DNA of 64,000 bases from Candidatus Altimarinota bacterium (GTDB lineage Bacteria > Patescibacteriota > Gracilibacteria > UBA4473), in the NCBI GenBank assembly GCA_020631075.1, contig JAHDHX010000002.1:131462-195461 (forward strand), written 5' to 3'. The notes beneath the pieces were generated by a model, which was not told the origin of the DNA, made no database searches, and worked only from the letters and a program-made list of their open reading frames with translations. This document shows positions 1 to 7,963 of this stretch, piece by piece. Every line of letters begins with the position of its first letter. Positions within the stretch are counted from its first letter, which is position 1. The position numbers and the translations under genes are program-made.

Positions 1-6
1 GAGTGT

Positions 7-55
7 GATCACCTCGGATGTCTGCAGTGGGCATTCAGACTCGTGACATCTTGAA
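7..55. repeat. Partial copy (A) of a degenerate dispersed repeat
   Basis: This stretch holds GATCACCTCGGA (7-18) and ends with a TCTTGAATG-type landmark near position 50. The same two landmarks occur at 8410-8421 and 8445-8452, and the second occurs again at 8234-8241. The copy is cut by the left window edge, so its full extent cannot be seen. It lies directly downstream of the Mrr-like gene on the minus strand. The function is unknown; it may be a decayed mobile or structured-RNA repeat. Confidence 0.45.
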
Positions 56-94
56 TGTTGTTGCCGTGGTCGGATTGCCTGAGAAGGGTGGAGG

Positions 95-685
95 TTACTG
101 CGTGCCGAAGGCTTTGGCGTTGAGGCGGCCGAGTTCGAGCTCATCAATGAGGGTGATGCCCTGCGCGCGGGCGATGCGGATGGCGTCGGGCGTAAACGAG
201 CTGGTGGTGACGTAGAGGCCGTGGTTGCAGTTATAGATTTTCATAGTGCCGACAAATTTTTGCATCTCGGGGGAGGTGACTTTTTTATTGAAACGGTAGC
301 GCTTGCATTGGCCGACGTATTTTTTGCCGTCTTTTTCGGCGAAGAAGTCCACACCCATGTCCCCTGCCCCGCCGACGACCCGCGTGCGGTAGCCGAGTTT
401 TTTAAACAGGACGGCGCAGTAGTGCTCGAAGTCGGTGGGGTCGAGCCGGCGGAGCTGTTTGACATTCTGAAAGCGGTCGAGCAGGCGACGAGTGTGCCAC
501 GACAACCAGCTGAGACCCGCGACCATGCCCCACGCCAACACCCCGAGGACGACCAGCCAAAAGGTGAAGGTGAGCAGGGCCCCGAGGAGGGTGATGACCG
601 CGAGGAGCACGAAAATAGGGAGCAGCCAGCGCAGGATGCCCTGCTGGCGGCGGGCCGTGGCGTAGATGCGTTTGGGGGTGCTCAT
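95..685 (-). CDS. Membrane-anchored Mrr-type restriction endonuclease-like protein
   Basis: 196 aa. Residues about 16-62 are strongly hydrophobic and form two likely membrane helices. Residues about 80-196 match the Mrr_cat PD-(D/E)xK nuclease fold: FEHYCAVLFKKLGY, then GDMGVD with D113, then QCK at 126-128 and a later SPEMQKF helix. This D...QxK arrangement is the catalytic pattern of Mrr-like nucleases, which cut modified or foreign DNA. No methyltransferase partner is adjacent, as expected for a type IV-like enzyme. The start overlaps the stop of the upstream glycosyltransferase gene by ATGA, so the two are probably co-translated. The nuclease family is clear; its membrane tethering and actual target are inference. 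Confidence 0.82.
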   Translation of the reverse strand: MSTPKRIYATARRQQGILRWLLPIFVLLAVITLLGALLTFTFWLVVLGVLAWGMVAGLSWLSWHTRRLLDRFQNVKQLRRLDPTDFEHYCAVLFKKLGYRTRVVGGAGDMGVDFFAEKDGKKYVGQCKRYRFNKKVTSPEMQKFVGTMKIYNCNHGLYVTTSSFTPDAIRIARAQGITLIDELELGRLNAKAFGTQ

Positions 686-1803
686 GACATTGAAGTGATG
701 AGGTCGAGCAGCTGGTTGGTGAATTGCTGGGCGGAAAACATCTTGCCGCGCTGCTGCACGGTGTTGGGGTCGAATGTGATCTGGCCAGATTGTAGTGACT
801 CGACCGCGGTGATGACGGCGGCCGCCGTCTGCTGCGCGAAAGGGATGCCTGCGACTGGGGTGACGGACTCCCGCGCGCCGCCTGCGTCATAGTAAATGAC
901 GGGGGTGCCAGTGCACATAGCTTCGACGGGGGTGAGGCCGAAGTCTTCCTCAGGGGGAAAAAGGAAGGCGCGAGCCCCTGCGTAGAGGGCGGGAAGGGCG
1001 CTGTCGTCGACGAAGCCGAGGAACTGAATGTTGTCTGCGCCTAGGGAGTCAGCGAGGGCCTGGCAGCGGGAGAGCTCGGGCCCCGTGCCCGCGAGGCGCA
1101 GGGGGAGGCCCAGCTGGGCGAAGGCGTGGATGAGGAGGTCGAATTTCTTGTAGGGGATGAACCGACCGACGGAGAGGTAGTAGCCGTCGTCGTCTGTGCG
1201 AAAGGCGTCCGAGAAGGTGGCCGTGTCGGTGCATGGGTAAATGGTGGTGGCGGGGGCGCCGTAGTATTTTTGGATCCTCTGGGCGACGTAGTCGGAGTTG
1301 CTGACCCAGTGGGTGACGGTGCTGGCCCCGAGCTGGTCACGGGTGGTGAGGTAGTCAAGCAGGGGGTCTTGCAGGGCGGCGCGGAGGGGGCGCATCCAGT
1401 GGGGGACCTGGTAGGTGCGTTTGTACTCCTCGCGGGCGTGGTAGAGGTAGCGCACGGGACTGTGGCAGTAGCAAATATGCTGCTGGCGGGTGGGGTCGAT
1501 GCGAACGCACTTCGAGAAGGCGCTGGAGAGACTAATGATGATGTCGAACTGGCTGAGGTCGAACCGCTGAAAGGCGCTGGGGAGGAATGGCAGGAGGAAC
1601 TGGTGCTTGGCTCGTAGCCGAGTGGGGAGGTGCTGCAGCCATGAGGGGCGCACGCGGTCGGCCCACTGCGGAAACACACTGGGGGTGTAGACACTGGTGT
1701 AGATGGGCGCGCTGGGGAGCGCTTCGGCCAGGGCCTGGGTGACGCGAGCGGCGCCGCCGAGGTTGGTCAGCCAGTCTTCGATGAGGGCAATCTGGGGGGG
1801 CAT
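682..1803 (-). CDS. GT4-family glycosyltransferase
   Basis: 373 aa, usual length for GT-B fold family 4 enzymes, which move a sugar from an NDP-sugar onto a lipid-linked or polysaccharide acceptor at the inner face of the membrane. The N-terminal Rossmann half begins with IALIEDWLTNLGGAARV, a glycine-rich acceptor-side loop. The C-terminal half has SVGRFIPYKKFD (211-222) and the EX7E donor motif in EDFGLTPVE (286-294). It overlaps the downstream Mrr-like gene by ATGA. A -10-like TACACT lies 9 nt before the ATG. Sugar and acceptor cannot be told; other envelope-glycan genes in the window suggest surface polysaccharide work. Confidence 0.9.
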   Translation of the reverse strand: MPPQIALIEDWLTNLGGAARVTQALAEALPSAPIYTSVYTPSVFPQWADRVRPSWLQHLPTRLRAKHQFLLPFLPSAFQRFDLSQFDIIISLSSAFSKCVRIDPTRQQHICYCHSPVRYLYHAREEYKRTYQVPHWMRPLRAALQDPLLDYLTTRDQLGASTVTHWVSNSDYVAQRIQKYYGAPATTIYPCTDTATFSDAFRTDDDGYYLSVGRFIPYKKFDLLIHAFAQLGLPLRLAGTGPELSRCQALADSLGADNIQFLGFVDDSALPALYAGARAFLFPPEEDFGLTPVEAMCTGTPVIYYDAGGARESVTPVAGIPFAQQTAAAVITAVESLQSGQITFDPNTVQQRGKMFSAQQFTNQLLDLITSMS

Positions 1804-1812
1804 ACGGTCAGG

Positions 1813-1841
1813 AGTGTAGGGGGTTTGGGGTTTGGCGTCAG
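1813..1841 (-). promoter_or_regulatory. Promoter of the GT4-mrr operon
   Basis: On the minus strand CTGACG is followed after 17 nt by TACACT (plus coordinates 1836-1841 and 1813-1818). The ATG starts 9 nt after the -10, so the leader would be about 2-3 nt. Confidence 0.5.
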
Positions 1842-1879
1842 CTGTTTTTGAATTTGAATCAGAGGGAGTGGGGGAAAAA

Positions 1880-1908
1880 TTGACGGTCTGGGGTGCTGGG
1901 TTTAGGCT
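1880..1908 (+). promoter_or_regulatory. Putative promoter of the purD-ftsW-murG-dnaX operon
   Basis: TTGACG at 1880-1885 and TAGGCT at 1903-1908 are separated by 17 nt. They lie about 30 nt before the purD ATG and diverge from the GT4 promoter. Confidence 0.45.
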
Positions 1909-1939
1909 GCGGGTGATATTCCCTCTCCCCTCCTCTGCT

Positions 1940-3265
1940 ATGAATGTACTGCGTGTGCTCTTGGTCGGTAATGGTGGGCGGGAGAACGCGATCGCGGCGG
2001 CGCTGGCGCGTAGTGCGCGAGAGATAGAGCTGTTGAACTATGCGACGGCGGTCAACCCTGGGTTGGAGGAGCTGTGTGAGGAGATCCACCTGGGGGGGAG
2101 CCTGACGGACGTGGATGAGATAGTCGCGTATGCGCAGGCGCAGAAGGTGACCCACGCGGTGGTCGGCCCAGAGGCGCCGCTGATCGCGGGGGTGGCGGAC
2201 GGCCTGGCGGCGGTGGGGGTGGCGGTGATGGGACCGACGCAGGCACTGGCGCAGCTGGAGGGTTCGAAGGCGTATACGCGGAATTTGCTCAAAGAGTATA
2301 AGTTGGATTATTCGCCTGTGTATCGGGTGTTTACTGATGGGGGGATGGTGGAGGCGCGCGAGGCGTTTTATAACCGTTTTGACGGGCAGATCGTGGTGAA
2401 AGCCGATGGCCTGTGTGGAGGCAAGGGGGTGCTGGTGGCGGAGGAGCATTTCCATAGTTTTGCGGAGGCGGACGAGTTTGCGGTGGCGGCGATCGAGCAG
2501 TTTGGTCGGGTGGTGTTTGAAGAAAAGCTCGTGGGGGTGGAGTTTAGCTTGATTGCCATCACGGATGGGACGACGCTGCACACTTGCCTGCCGGTGCAGG
2601 ACTATAAACGAGCGCATGACGGCGACACAGGCCCCAACACGGGGGGCATGGGGGCGATAACCGATGTGGATGGGACGTTGCCGTTCCTCGAGCCAGAGCA
2701 CTTTGAGGCGGCGCGGCGGATCCTCACCCATACGCTGGCGGCCGTGCAGGACGACACAGGGCAGACGTATCGTGGGGTGCTGTTTGGGGGTTTTATGATC
2801 ACGCACAGTGGGGTGAAGGTGATTGAGTTTAATTGTCGTTTTGGTGACCCTGAATGCCAAAACATCCTGACGATGCTGGTGTCTGACTTTGGAGAGGTGC
2901 TGGAACGCACTTGTGACGGAACCTTGGGGGAGATGCTGATGTTGGAATTCTCGGCGGAGGCGGTGGTGACGAAGTACCTTTGCCCTGATGGGTACCCTGA
3001 TGCGCCTGTCAAAGGGGAGGCGGTGGTGGTGCCAGAGATCACGCCTGAGAACGTGAGTGTGTATTACTCTTCGGTGGGGAGTGAGGGGGGAAAGCTGCTG
3101 CTAAAAGGTTCGCGGGCGATCGCCGTGACGGCCACGGGGCCGACCCTGGCGGAGGCCAATGAGGCGTGTGAGTCGCATTTGAGTCATTTCTCGGGGCCGC
3201 TGTTTTATCGGTCGGATATAGGGACAGCGGAGTTGCTGGATCGCTATGCGGCGCGTTTGTCATGA
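1940..3265 (+). CDS. purD: Phosphoribosylamine-glycine ligase (GAR synthetase)
   Basis: 441 aa from the ATG at 1940. The track start at 1832 adds 36 residues that run through the putative promoter and do not belong to the family, whose proteins begin with the LLVGNGGRENAIA-type loop. The enzyme is an ATP-grasp ligase joining phosphoribosylamine and glycine in step 2 of purine synthesis. Visible family motifs are GPEAPLIAG, VVKADGLCGGKGV, DGDTGPNTGGMGA and EFNCRFGDPECQ. It is the first gene of a chain ending in dnaX, overlapping ftsW by ATGA. purF, the preceding pathway step, lies separately at about 30 kb; no other pur genes are in the window. Confidence 0.95.
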   Translation: MNVLRVLLVGNGGRENAIAAALARSAREIELLNYATAVNPGLEELCEEIHLGGSLTDVDEIVAYAQAQKVTHAVVGPEAPLIAGVADGLAAVGVAVMGPTQALAQLEGSKAYTRNLLKEYKLDYSPVYRVFTDGGMVEAREAFYNRFDGQIVVKADGLCGGKGVLVAEEHFHSFAEADEFAVAAIEQFGRVVFEEKLVGVEFSLIAITDGTTLHTCLPVQDYKRAHDGDTGPNTGGMGAITDVDGTLPFLEPEHFEAARRILTHTLAAVQDDTGQTYRGVLFGGFMITHSGVKVIEFNCRFGDPECQNILTMLVSDFGEVLERTCDGTLGEMLMLEFSAEAVVTKYLCPDGYPDAPVKGEAVVVPEITPENVSVYYSSVGSEGGKLLLKGSRAIAVTATGPTLAEANEACESHLSHFSGPLFYRSDIGTAELLDRYAARLS

Positions 3266-4392
3266 TCAATCAAAATCGAATTGATTCGCAGCTTTTTTTG
3301 GCCTTTGCGGGGCTGACGATTTTTGGGTTGGTGATGATGAGCTCGGTGTCTATCTCGGAGAGTTTTCAGCGGACGGGCAGCAATGATTACTTTTTTTGGC
3401 GGCATTTTCGCTCGATTGTGATTTCTATTCCTGTGTTTTTGGTGGCGTTGAAGTTTCCGTACCATTGGCTGCGGAAGCTGTCGATTTTTTCCTATATCTT
3501 GGGGATAGCGGGGTTGATATTTGTGTTGTTTTACGGGACGACCAACAACACGTTTGCGCGGTCGTGGATCAATCTGGGGTTTATTTCTGTCCAGCCGGTG
3601 GAGCTGGCGAAGGTGAGTGTGATTATCTTTCTGTCGGCGGTGTTTTCGAGCGGGAAGTATGTGGCGAAGTCATTCTGGTGGGGGTTGGTGCCTTTTGGGG
3701 TGATAGTGGCGTTGCCAGCGGCACTCATCATTGCGCAGCCTGACTTGGGGTCGCTGTTTGTGCTGCTGGTGGCGGCGTCGGCGATTTATTTTGCGGCGGG
3801 GGCGGACTGGCGGCATATCATTTATGGGGGGCTGCTGGGGCTGCTGGTGGTGGTGGGGACGACCCTGACGGTGCCGTATGTGCAGCGGCGGGTGGCGGTG
3901 TTTTTGGACCCGTCGCTTGATCCGCTCAACACTGGGTTTCAGGTGCAGCAGGCGCTGATAGCCATCGGGTCGGGGGGGGTGTTTGGGCGGGGGTTTCAGG
4001 CGTCGATCCAGAAGTTTGATTACCTGCCGGAGGTGCAGTCGGATACAATCTTTGCGATCATCGCGGAGGAACTGGGGCTGCTGGGGGTGATGGGTCTGAT
4101 CGGGGTGTATCTCTTCATCGGTTGGCGGGGGTATGCGATAGCGCTGGCGGCGCCAGATGCCTTCACGCGGCTGCTGGCGGTGGGGATGACGAGCTGGATC
4201 GTGGGGCAGGCGTTTATCAACATTGCGGTAAATCTGGCGCTGCTGCCCAACACGGGGATTACGCTGCCGTTTATCTCCTTTGGGGGGTCGTCGATGCTGT
4301 TCACCTTTGCGGCTTGCGGGGTGCTGCTGCACGTTTCGGGGCACTTGGCGGAGCAGCGTCGGCGTGGGGGGGTGATTAGATCTCGAAAATGA
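3262..4392 (+). CDS. ftsW: SEDS-family peptidoglycan glycosyltransferase FtsW
   Basis: 376 aa, polytopic membrane protein with about 9-10 hydrophobic segments. SEDS proteins polymerise lipid II glycan strands together with a class B PBP. Family marks seen are ARSWINLG followed by QPVELAKV, IAQPDLGS, FDYLPEVQSDTIFAIIAEELG and the near-C-terminal LPFISFGGSS signature. RodA is the alternative, but direct coupling to murG by an ATGA overlap is the usual ftsW-murG order of division clusters, so FtsW is preferred. It also overlaps purD by ATGA at its start. Confidence 0.9.
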   Translation: MINQNRIDSQLFLAFAGLTIFGLVMMSSVSISESFQRTGSNDYFFWRHFRSIVISIPVFLVALKFPYHWLRKLSIFSYILGIAGLIFVLFYGTTNNTFARSWINLGFISVQPVELAKVSVIIFLSAVFSSGKYVAKSFWWGLVPFGVIVALPAALIIAQPDLGSLFVLLVAASAIYFAAGADWRHIIYGGLLGLLVVVGTTLTVPYVQRRVAVFLDPSLDPLNTGFQVQQALIAIGSGGVFGRGFQASIQKFDYLPEVQSDTIFAIIAEELGLLGVMGLIGVYLFIGWRGYAIALAAPDAFTRLLAVGMTSWIVGQAFINIAVNLALLPNTGITLPFISFGGSSMLFTFAACGVLLHVSGHLAEQRRRGGVIRSRK

Positions 4393-5438
4393 AGCGAACA
4401 ATATTTTTGATCGGTGGGGGGACAGGGGGGCACATAGTGCCACTGGGGGCGGTGGCGCGTGAGCTAGAGAAAGGGGACGAGGGGGTGCGACTGGTGCTGG
4501 TGACGGCGTCGGCGGAGCTGGATAAACAGTATTATGAACAAAATTTTAGTACAAATGTGGAGCACCGAATGATCCAGACGGGGAAGATACGGAGCTATTG
4601 GTCGTGGGGGAATGTGTGGGCGCCGTTGCGGGTGCTGCGTGCTGTGGGGCAAGCGTGGTGGTGGCTGTGGCGGGAGCGACCTATGGCGGTGCTGCATAAA
4701 GGGGGGTATGTGTGTTTGCCCTTTGTGCTGGGGTGGTGGCTGCTGCCACCTGGGCGACGGCCGCGGGTGTATTTGCATGAGTCGGACTGCACCACCAGCG
4801 GGATGTCGCGCCTGATCGAGCGGCAGGCAACGCGGGTGTTTCGTACCTTTACAGAGGAGTCCCCTACTCCCCTCTTTCGGACGTATGCGCGCACCGTGAC
4901 GGTGGCTGATGCGGCACCTACGAAGCCCAAATTGCTGGTGATGGGGAGTAGTCTGGGGGCGCAGTATCTCAATGAGGTGGTGGCTGAATCTTTGAGTACA
5001 TTATGTGAACGGTACGCAGTGGCGCTGGTGACGGGAAAAGGGAAGCACATAGCGGTGGAGTATGATGATTTCATGCAATATGAGACGCTGCCGCATGAGG
5101 ATCTGTATAAAAAAATTGATCAATCGGATGTGATTGTCTCACGGGCCAGTGCGGGGAGTATTTCGGAGATATTACATTTGCGGAAGCGGGCGCTCTTCAT
5201 CCCCCTGCCGATAGCGGCGCGTGACCACCAGACGAAGAATGCACAGTGGCTGGCCGAGCGAGGGCTGGCCCACTGGTGCGCGCAGGGGGAACTGACGGCG
5301 GAAAATATTATGCAGCGGCTGGAGGCCCTTGAAAAAGATGAAAGTCTGGGTAAAAAAATTGTTCAATTTGTGTGGGAGCCTGCGGCGGATACTATAGCGG
5401 GGGAATTATTGCGGGGGGTTCATAAACTGAAGACATGA
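4389..5438 (+). CDS. murG: UDP-GlcNAc:undecaprenyl-PP-MurNAc-pentapeptide GlcNAc transferase MurG
   Basis: 349 aa, close to the usual 350-360. MurG makes lipid II from lipid I at the inner face of the membrane. The N-terminal G-loop reads GGGTGGHIVPLGAV; the acceptor-side segment is YLHESDCTTSGMSR, replacing the more usual HEQN form. The C-terminal UDP-GlcNAc site is seen as SRASAGSISEI followed by LFIPLPIAARDHQTKNA. It follows ftsW by an ATGA overlap and precedes dnaX by another. Its product is the substrate of the upstream FtsW polymerase. Confidence 0.93.
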   Translation: MKRTIFLIGGGTGGHIVPLGAVARELEKGDEGVRLVLVTASAELDKQYYEQNFSTNVEHRMIQTGKIRSYWSWGNVWAPLRVLRAVGQAWWWLWRERPMAVLHKGGYVCLPFVLGWWLLPPGRRPRVYLHESDCTTSGMSRLIERQATRVFRTFTEESPTPLFRTYARTVTVADAAPTKPKLLVMGSSLGAQYLNEVVAESLSTLCERYAVALVTGKGKHIAVEYDDFMQYETLPHEDLYKKIDQSDVIVSRASAGSISEILHLRKRALFIPLPIAARDHQTKNAQWLAERGLAHWCAQGELTAENIMQRLEALEKDESLGKKIVQFVWEPAADTIAGELLRGVHKLKT

Positions 5439-7165
5439 GTACGCTTTTCTTGAAATATCGGCCACGGAGTTTTGCGGATCTGGTGGGGCAGACGGCGGTG
5501 GCGCGGACGCTGCAAAACGCCATTGGGCAGGGGCGGGCGGCCCATGCGTACCTCTTCTCGGGGTCGCGGGGGACAGGGAAAACCTCGACGGCGCGGATAT
5601 TTGCCAAGGCGCTGCTGACGGCGCAGTTGCCGGCAGACAGTGCGGTCACGGCGGAGGAACTGGAAACAATGGTCGACCAAGGGCAACTGGTGGATGTGAT
5701 AGAGATAGATGCGGCGTCTAACCGAGGGATAGACCAGATACGCGATCTGCGGGAGAAGGTGAAGTTTGCGCCGAATCTGGCGCCTGCGAAGGTGTACATC
5801 ATCGATGAGGTGCATATGCTGACGAAGGAGGCGTTTAATGCTTTGCTCAAAACGCTGGAGGAGCCGCCAGAGCACGCCTACTTTGTGCTGGCGACGACGG
5901 AGGTGCACCGTTTGCCTGATACGATTATCTCACGGTGTCAGGTGTTTACGTTTCAGCGGTTTGCGCTGAGTGAAATGGCGGGTCGGTTGAACTATATATG
6001 TGAACAAGAGGGCTATGCGGCCGATGGGGCTGCGCTGGACCTGATAGCGCAAAAGGCGGAAGGGGGGATGCGGGATGCGATTTCGTTCCTCGAGCAGATC
6101 GCCGCGCAGGGGGACGGGCAGGTGACAGAGGCGACCGTGCGTGAGACCCTGGGGCTGGCGGATACGCAGACGTTGTGTGACTTCACGGAGGCGATGCTGG
6201 GGGGCGAAACGGAGGCGGCTTTTGCCATCTTGCAGGGGTTGGGGCGGGATGGGCGAGACTTGCGTTCCTTTGGCCATGACCTGCTGGGGCACTTGCGCGA
6301 GCGGCTGCACGGGAGCCTGAACGCGCCTGAGCTGCCGCGGCTGGTAGCCGTGATAGAGGTGGTGCAGGAGGCTCTGGGGCGGCTGAAAACTTCGCCGATT
6401 GCGGTGCTGCCGTTTGAGATCGCGCTGGTGAAACTGAGCGGGGTGGCGCCTGCGGTGAATACGGCGTCAACGAAGAAGGTGACACCAGCCAAGCCGAAGA
6501 AAGCCCAGCCTGTTGCTTCTAAACCCAAGCCGTCAGCGCCAGTGGAAACAAAATCTGCTGAGAGAAAACAGCCTGTGACGACAGCCGCTGAGCCGCAGAT
6601 CCCTACGAAAACAGTGAAAGCGCCTGTGGTGGAGCAGTCCCCTCCTCCGTCTTCTCCTTCACCAGAGGCGGCGGCGGGGGATGGGTTTGTTTTTGATGAT
6701 GGGGGGTCGCCGACGCCCACGAAGCCCGTGGCAAAAAAGGTTTCGCCTAATCAGGAGGAGGGTGGTACACCAGTAGTGGAAGCTGATCCGCCCACGGCTA
6801 AACCCGCGGGGGCAGCGCCAGGGGTTACTGACTTGCAGGGGGTGATAGCGGCGGTGGAAGGGCAGATGAAGGCCATCGGGGTGAAAGCGGGGCTGAAGGC
6901 CTTTGTGAAGCGATCTTTTCAATCAACGGTGCCGACGCTGGCAGAGGGGCGGCTGGTGTTTGAGACGGATTCGCAGTTTCACCTAGAAAAATTAGATCAC
7001 CTGTCGATCAAACATGATCTGGCGGTGGCGATCAAGGAACTGACTGGGTTTGGAGTGGAGATCGAGTTTCGTAAAAATCTGGCGCTGGCGCAAGAAAAAG
7101 GCGCGGCGATGGACGCTGGGCCGACGGGGGATCATGCTTCGGCGGCGGATTTCTTGAGCTTCTAG
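5435..7165 (+). CDS. dnaX: DNA polymerase III subunits gamma/tau
   Basis: 576 aa clamp-loader AAA+ ATPase. It starts with FLKYRPRSFADLVGQ. Walker A is GSRGTGKTS (43-51), Walker B is IIDEVHMLTKEAFNALLKTL, and the sensor segment is ATTEVHRLPDTIISRCQVF. Residues 61-82, where family members carry four zinc-binding cysteines, contain none. A Pro/Lys-rich linker (about 345-460) precedes a C-terminal tau-like domain from about 465. Inside the linker codons 433-435 read GCA AAA AAG, forming an A_AAA_AAG slippery heptamer with a -1-frame TAA four codons on. The gene is coupled to murG by ATGA and converges with the next gene after 9 nt. Confidence 0.95.
   Translation: MSTLFLKYRPRSFADLVGQTAVARTLQNAIGQGRAAHAYLFSGSRGTGKTSTARIFAKALLTAQLPADSAVTAEELETMVDQGQLVDVIEIDAASNRGIDQIRDLREKVKFAPNLAPAKVYIIDEVHMLTKEAFNALLKTLEEPPEHAYFVLATTEVHRLPDTIISRCQVFTFQRFALSEMAGRLNYICEQEGYAADGAALDLIAQKAEGGMRDAISFLEQIAAQGDGQVTEATVRETLGLADTQTLCDFTEAMLGGETEAAFAILQGLGRDGRDLRSFGHDLLGHLRERLHGSLNAPELPRLVAVIEVVQEALGRLKTSPIAVLPFEIALVKLSGVAPAVNTASTKKVTPAKPKKAQPVASKPKPSAPVETKSAERKQPVTTAAEPQIPTKTVKAPVVEQSPPPSSPSPEAAAGDGFVFDDGGSPTPTKPVAKKVSPNQEEGGTPVVEADPPTAKPAGAAPGVTDLQGVIAAVEGQMKAIGVKAGLKAFVKRSFQSTVPTLAEGRLVFETDSQFHLEKLDHLSIKHDLAVAIKELTGFGVEIEFRKNLALAQEKGAAMDAGPTGDHASAADFLSF
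6733..6750 (+). promoter_or_regulatory. Candidate programmed -1 ribosomal frameshift site in dnaX
   Basis: The frame-0 reading is GCA AAA AAG GTT TCG CCT AAT. A -1 slip on A_AAA_AAG (6733-6739) gives GGT TTC GCC TAA, ending at 6750. The product would be 438 aa, very near the 431-aa gamma of E. coli, which uses the same heptamer. No obvious Shine-Dalgarno stimulator lies about 10 nt upstream, and a downstream stem could not be assigned by eye. The chance occurrence of AAA AAG in a Lys-rich linker is the main alternative. Confidence 0.6.
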
Positions 7166-7174
7166 GCGGGGGAC

Positions 7175-7963
7175 TTACGCGCTGCAAAGTGCAGCCAAGG
7201 CGCGGCGGAGTGAGTCGCACACGACGGTGAGGCGGTCGAGGTTTACCTCTTGGGCGGATTCGTCCATGTAGAGGCCGCGGTGGAGCTCCAGCTGGATGAC
7301 TTCGCGGCGGAAGCGGTGCTCGGGGACGTGGGACTGGTTCCACTGGGCGCCGTAGTGCTGGGTGATGTAGCCCCCTGCGAACGGCGTGTCGATGAGGGTT
7401 TGGGTCTGGAATTCGTGGCTGAGCGCGTCGGCGAATCTTTGTGCGGTGACTGGGTGACACGACTGGCCGTGGCAGGTGCCGAGATTGACCAGTGGCATGG
7501 TGAAATTAGTGCGGGGGTAATTCATGCTGGGGTCGGGCATGAGCATGACTTCGCCTGTGTCGTGCAGGTCAACGACGTAGACATGGTCGTGCTCTGACTC
7601 GAGGGTGGTGAGCTTGGTGCGGAGCTCGGTGTGGAAGGGGTGGTAGAAGGTGTCGAGGAGGGTGGTTTTGTCTTCGTCAGTGAGGGGCTGGTGCCAGACG
7701 CCGACCCCGCTGAAATCTACCTCGCGGAAGAGGCTGTCGCTGTCGGGGGCGCGGTTTGGGTCACCCAGGGCGCGGGAGTACTCCGCCATGACGAGCTGCT
7801 CACGCGGGAGGAGCCCTTCGGCGAGGTAGTGGGTAGCGAAATCGCTAAAGTACCTTTGCATCCTCTGCTGGATGTAGGGGCTGGTGAGGCGCTCTTGCCA
7901 CTGGGGGGGGATGTAGTAGGAGCCGTGTGGGACTATCAGGAGGAGGTTGGGGGGGAGGGTCAT
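7175..7963 (-). CDS. N-formylglutamate amidohydrolase family protein
   Basis: 262 aa. The family (FGase) hydrolyses N-formyl amino acids such as N-formylglutamate with a bound metal. Marks seen are IVPHGSYYIP near the N terminus, ALGDPNRAPDSDSLF, VYVVDLHDTGE, a HG-containing SCHPVTAQRFADAL helix, and the C-terminal LELHRGLYMDE. No histidine-degradation genes are nearby, so the substrate is unknown; some relatives act on other N-acyl compounds. CATAAT lies 8 nt before the ATG, giving an almost leaderless start. The gene ends 9 nt from the dnaX stop in convergent orientation. Confidence 0.82.
   Translation of the reverse strand: MTLPPNLLLIVPHGSYYIPPQWQERLTSPYIQQRMQRYFSDFATHYLAEGLLPREQLVMAEYSRALGDPNRAPDSDSLFREVDFSGVGVWHQPLTDEDKTTLLDTFYHPFHTELRTKLTTLESEHDHVYVVDLHDTGEVMLMPDPSMNYPRTNFTMPLVNLGTCHGQSCHPVTAQRFADALSHEFQTQTLIDTPFAGGYITQHYGAQWNQSHVPEHRFRREVIQLELHRGLYMDESAQEVNLDRLTVVCDSLRRALAALCSA

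Noticed and set aside
1859-2860. 333-aa minus-strand ORF opposite purD
   Set aside because: Antisense shadow of purD with His/Arg-rich low-complexity content and no family motif.
3262-5438. Possibility of the UGA-glycine code of Gracilibacteria or Absconditabacteria
   Set aside because: TGA ends purD, ftsW and murG in precise ATGA overlaps, and proteins are full length under the standard code.
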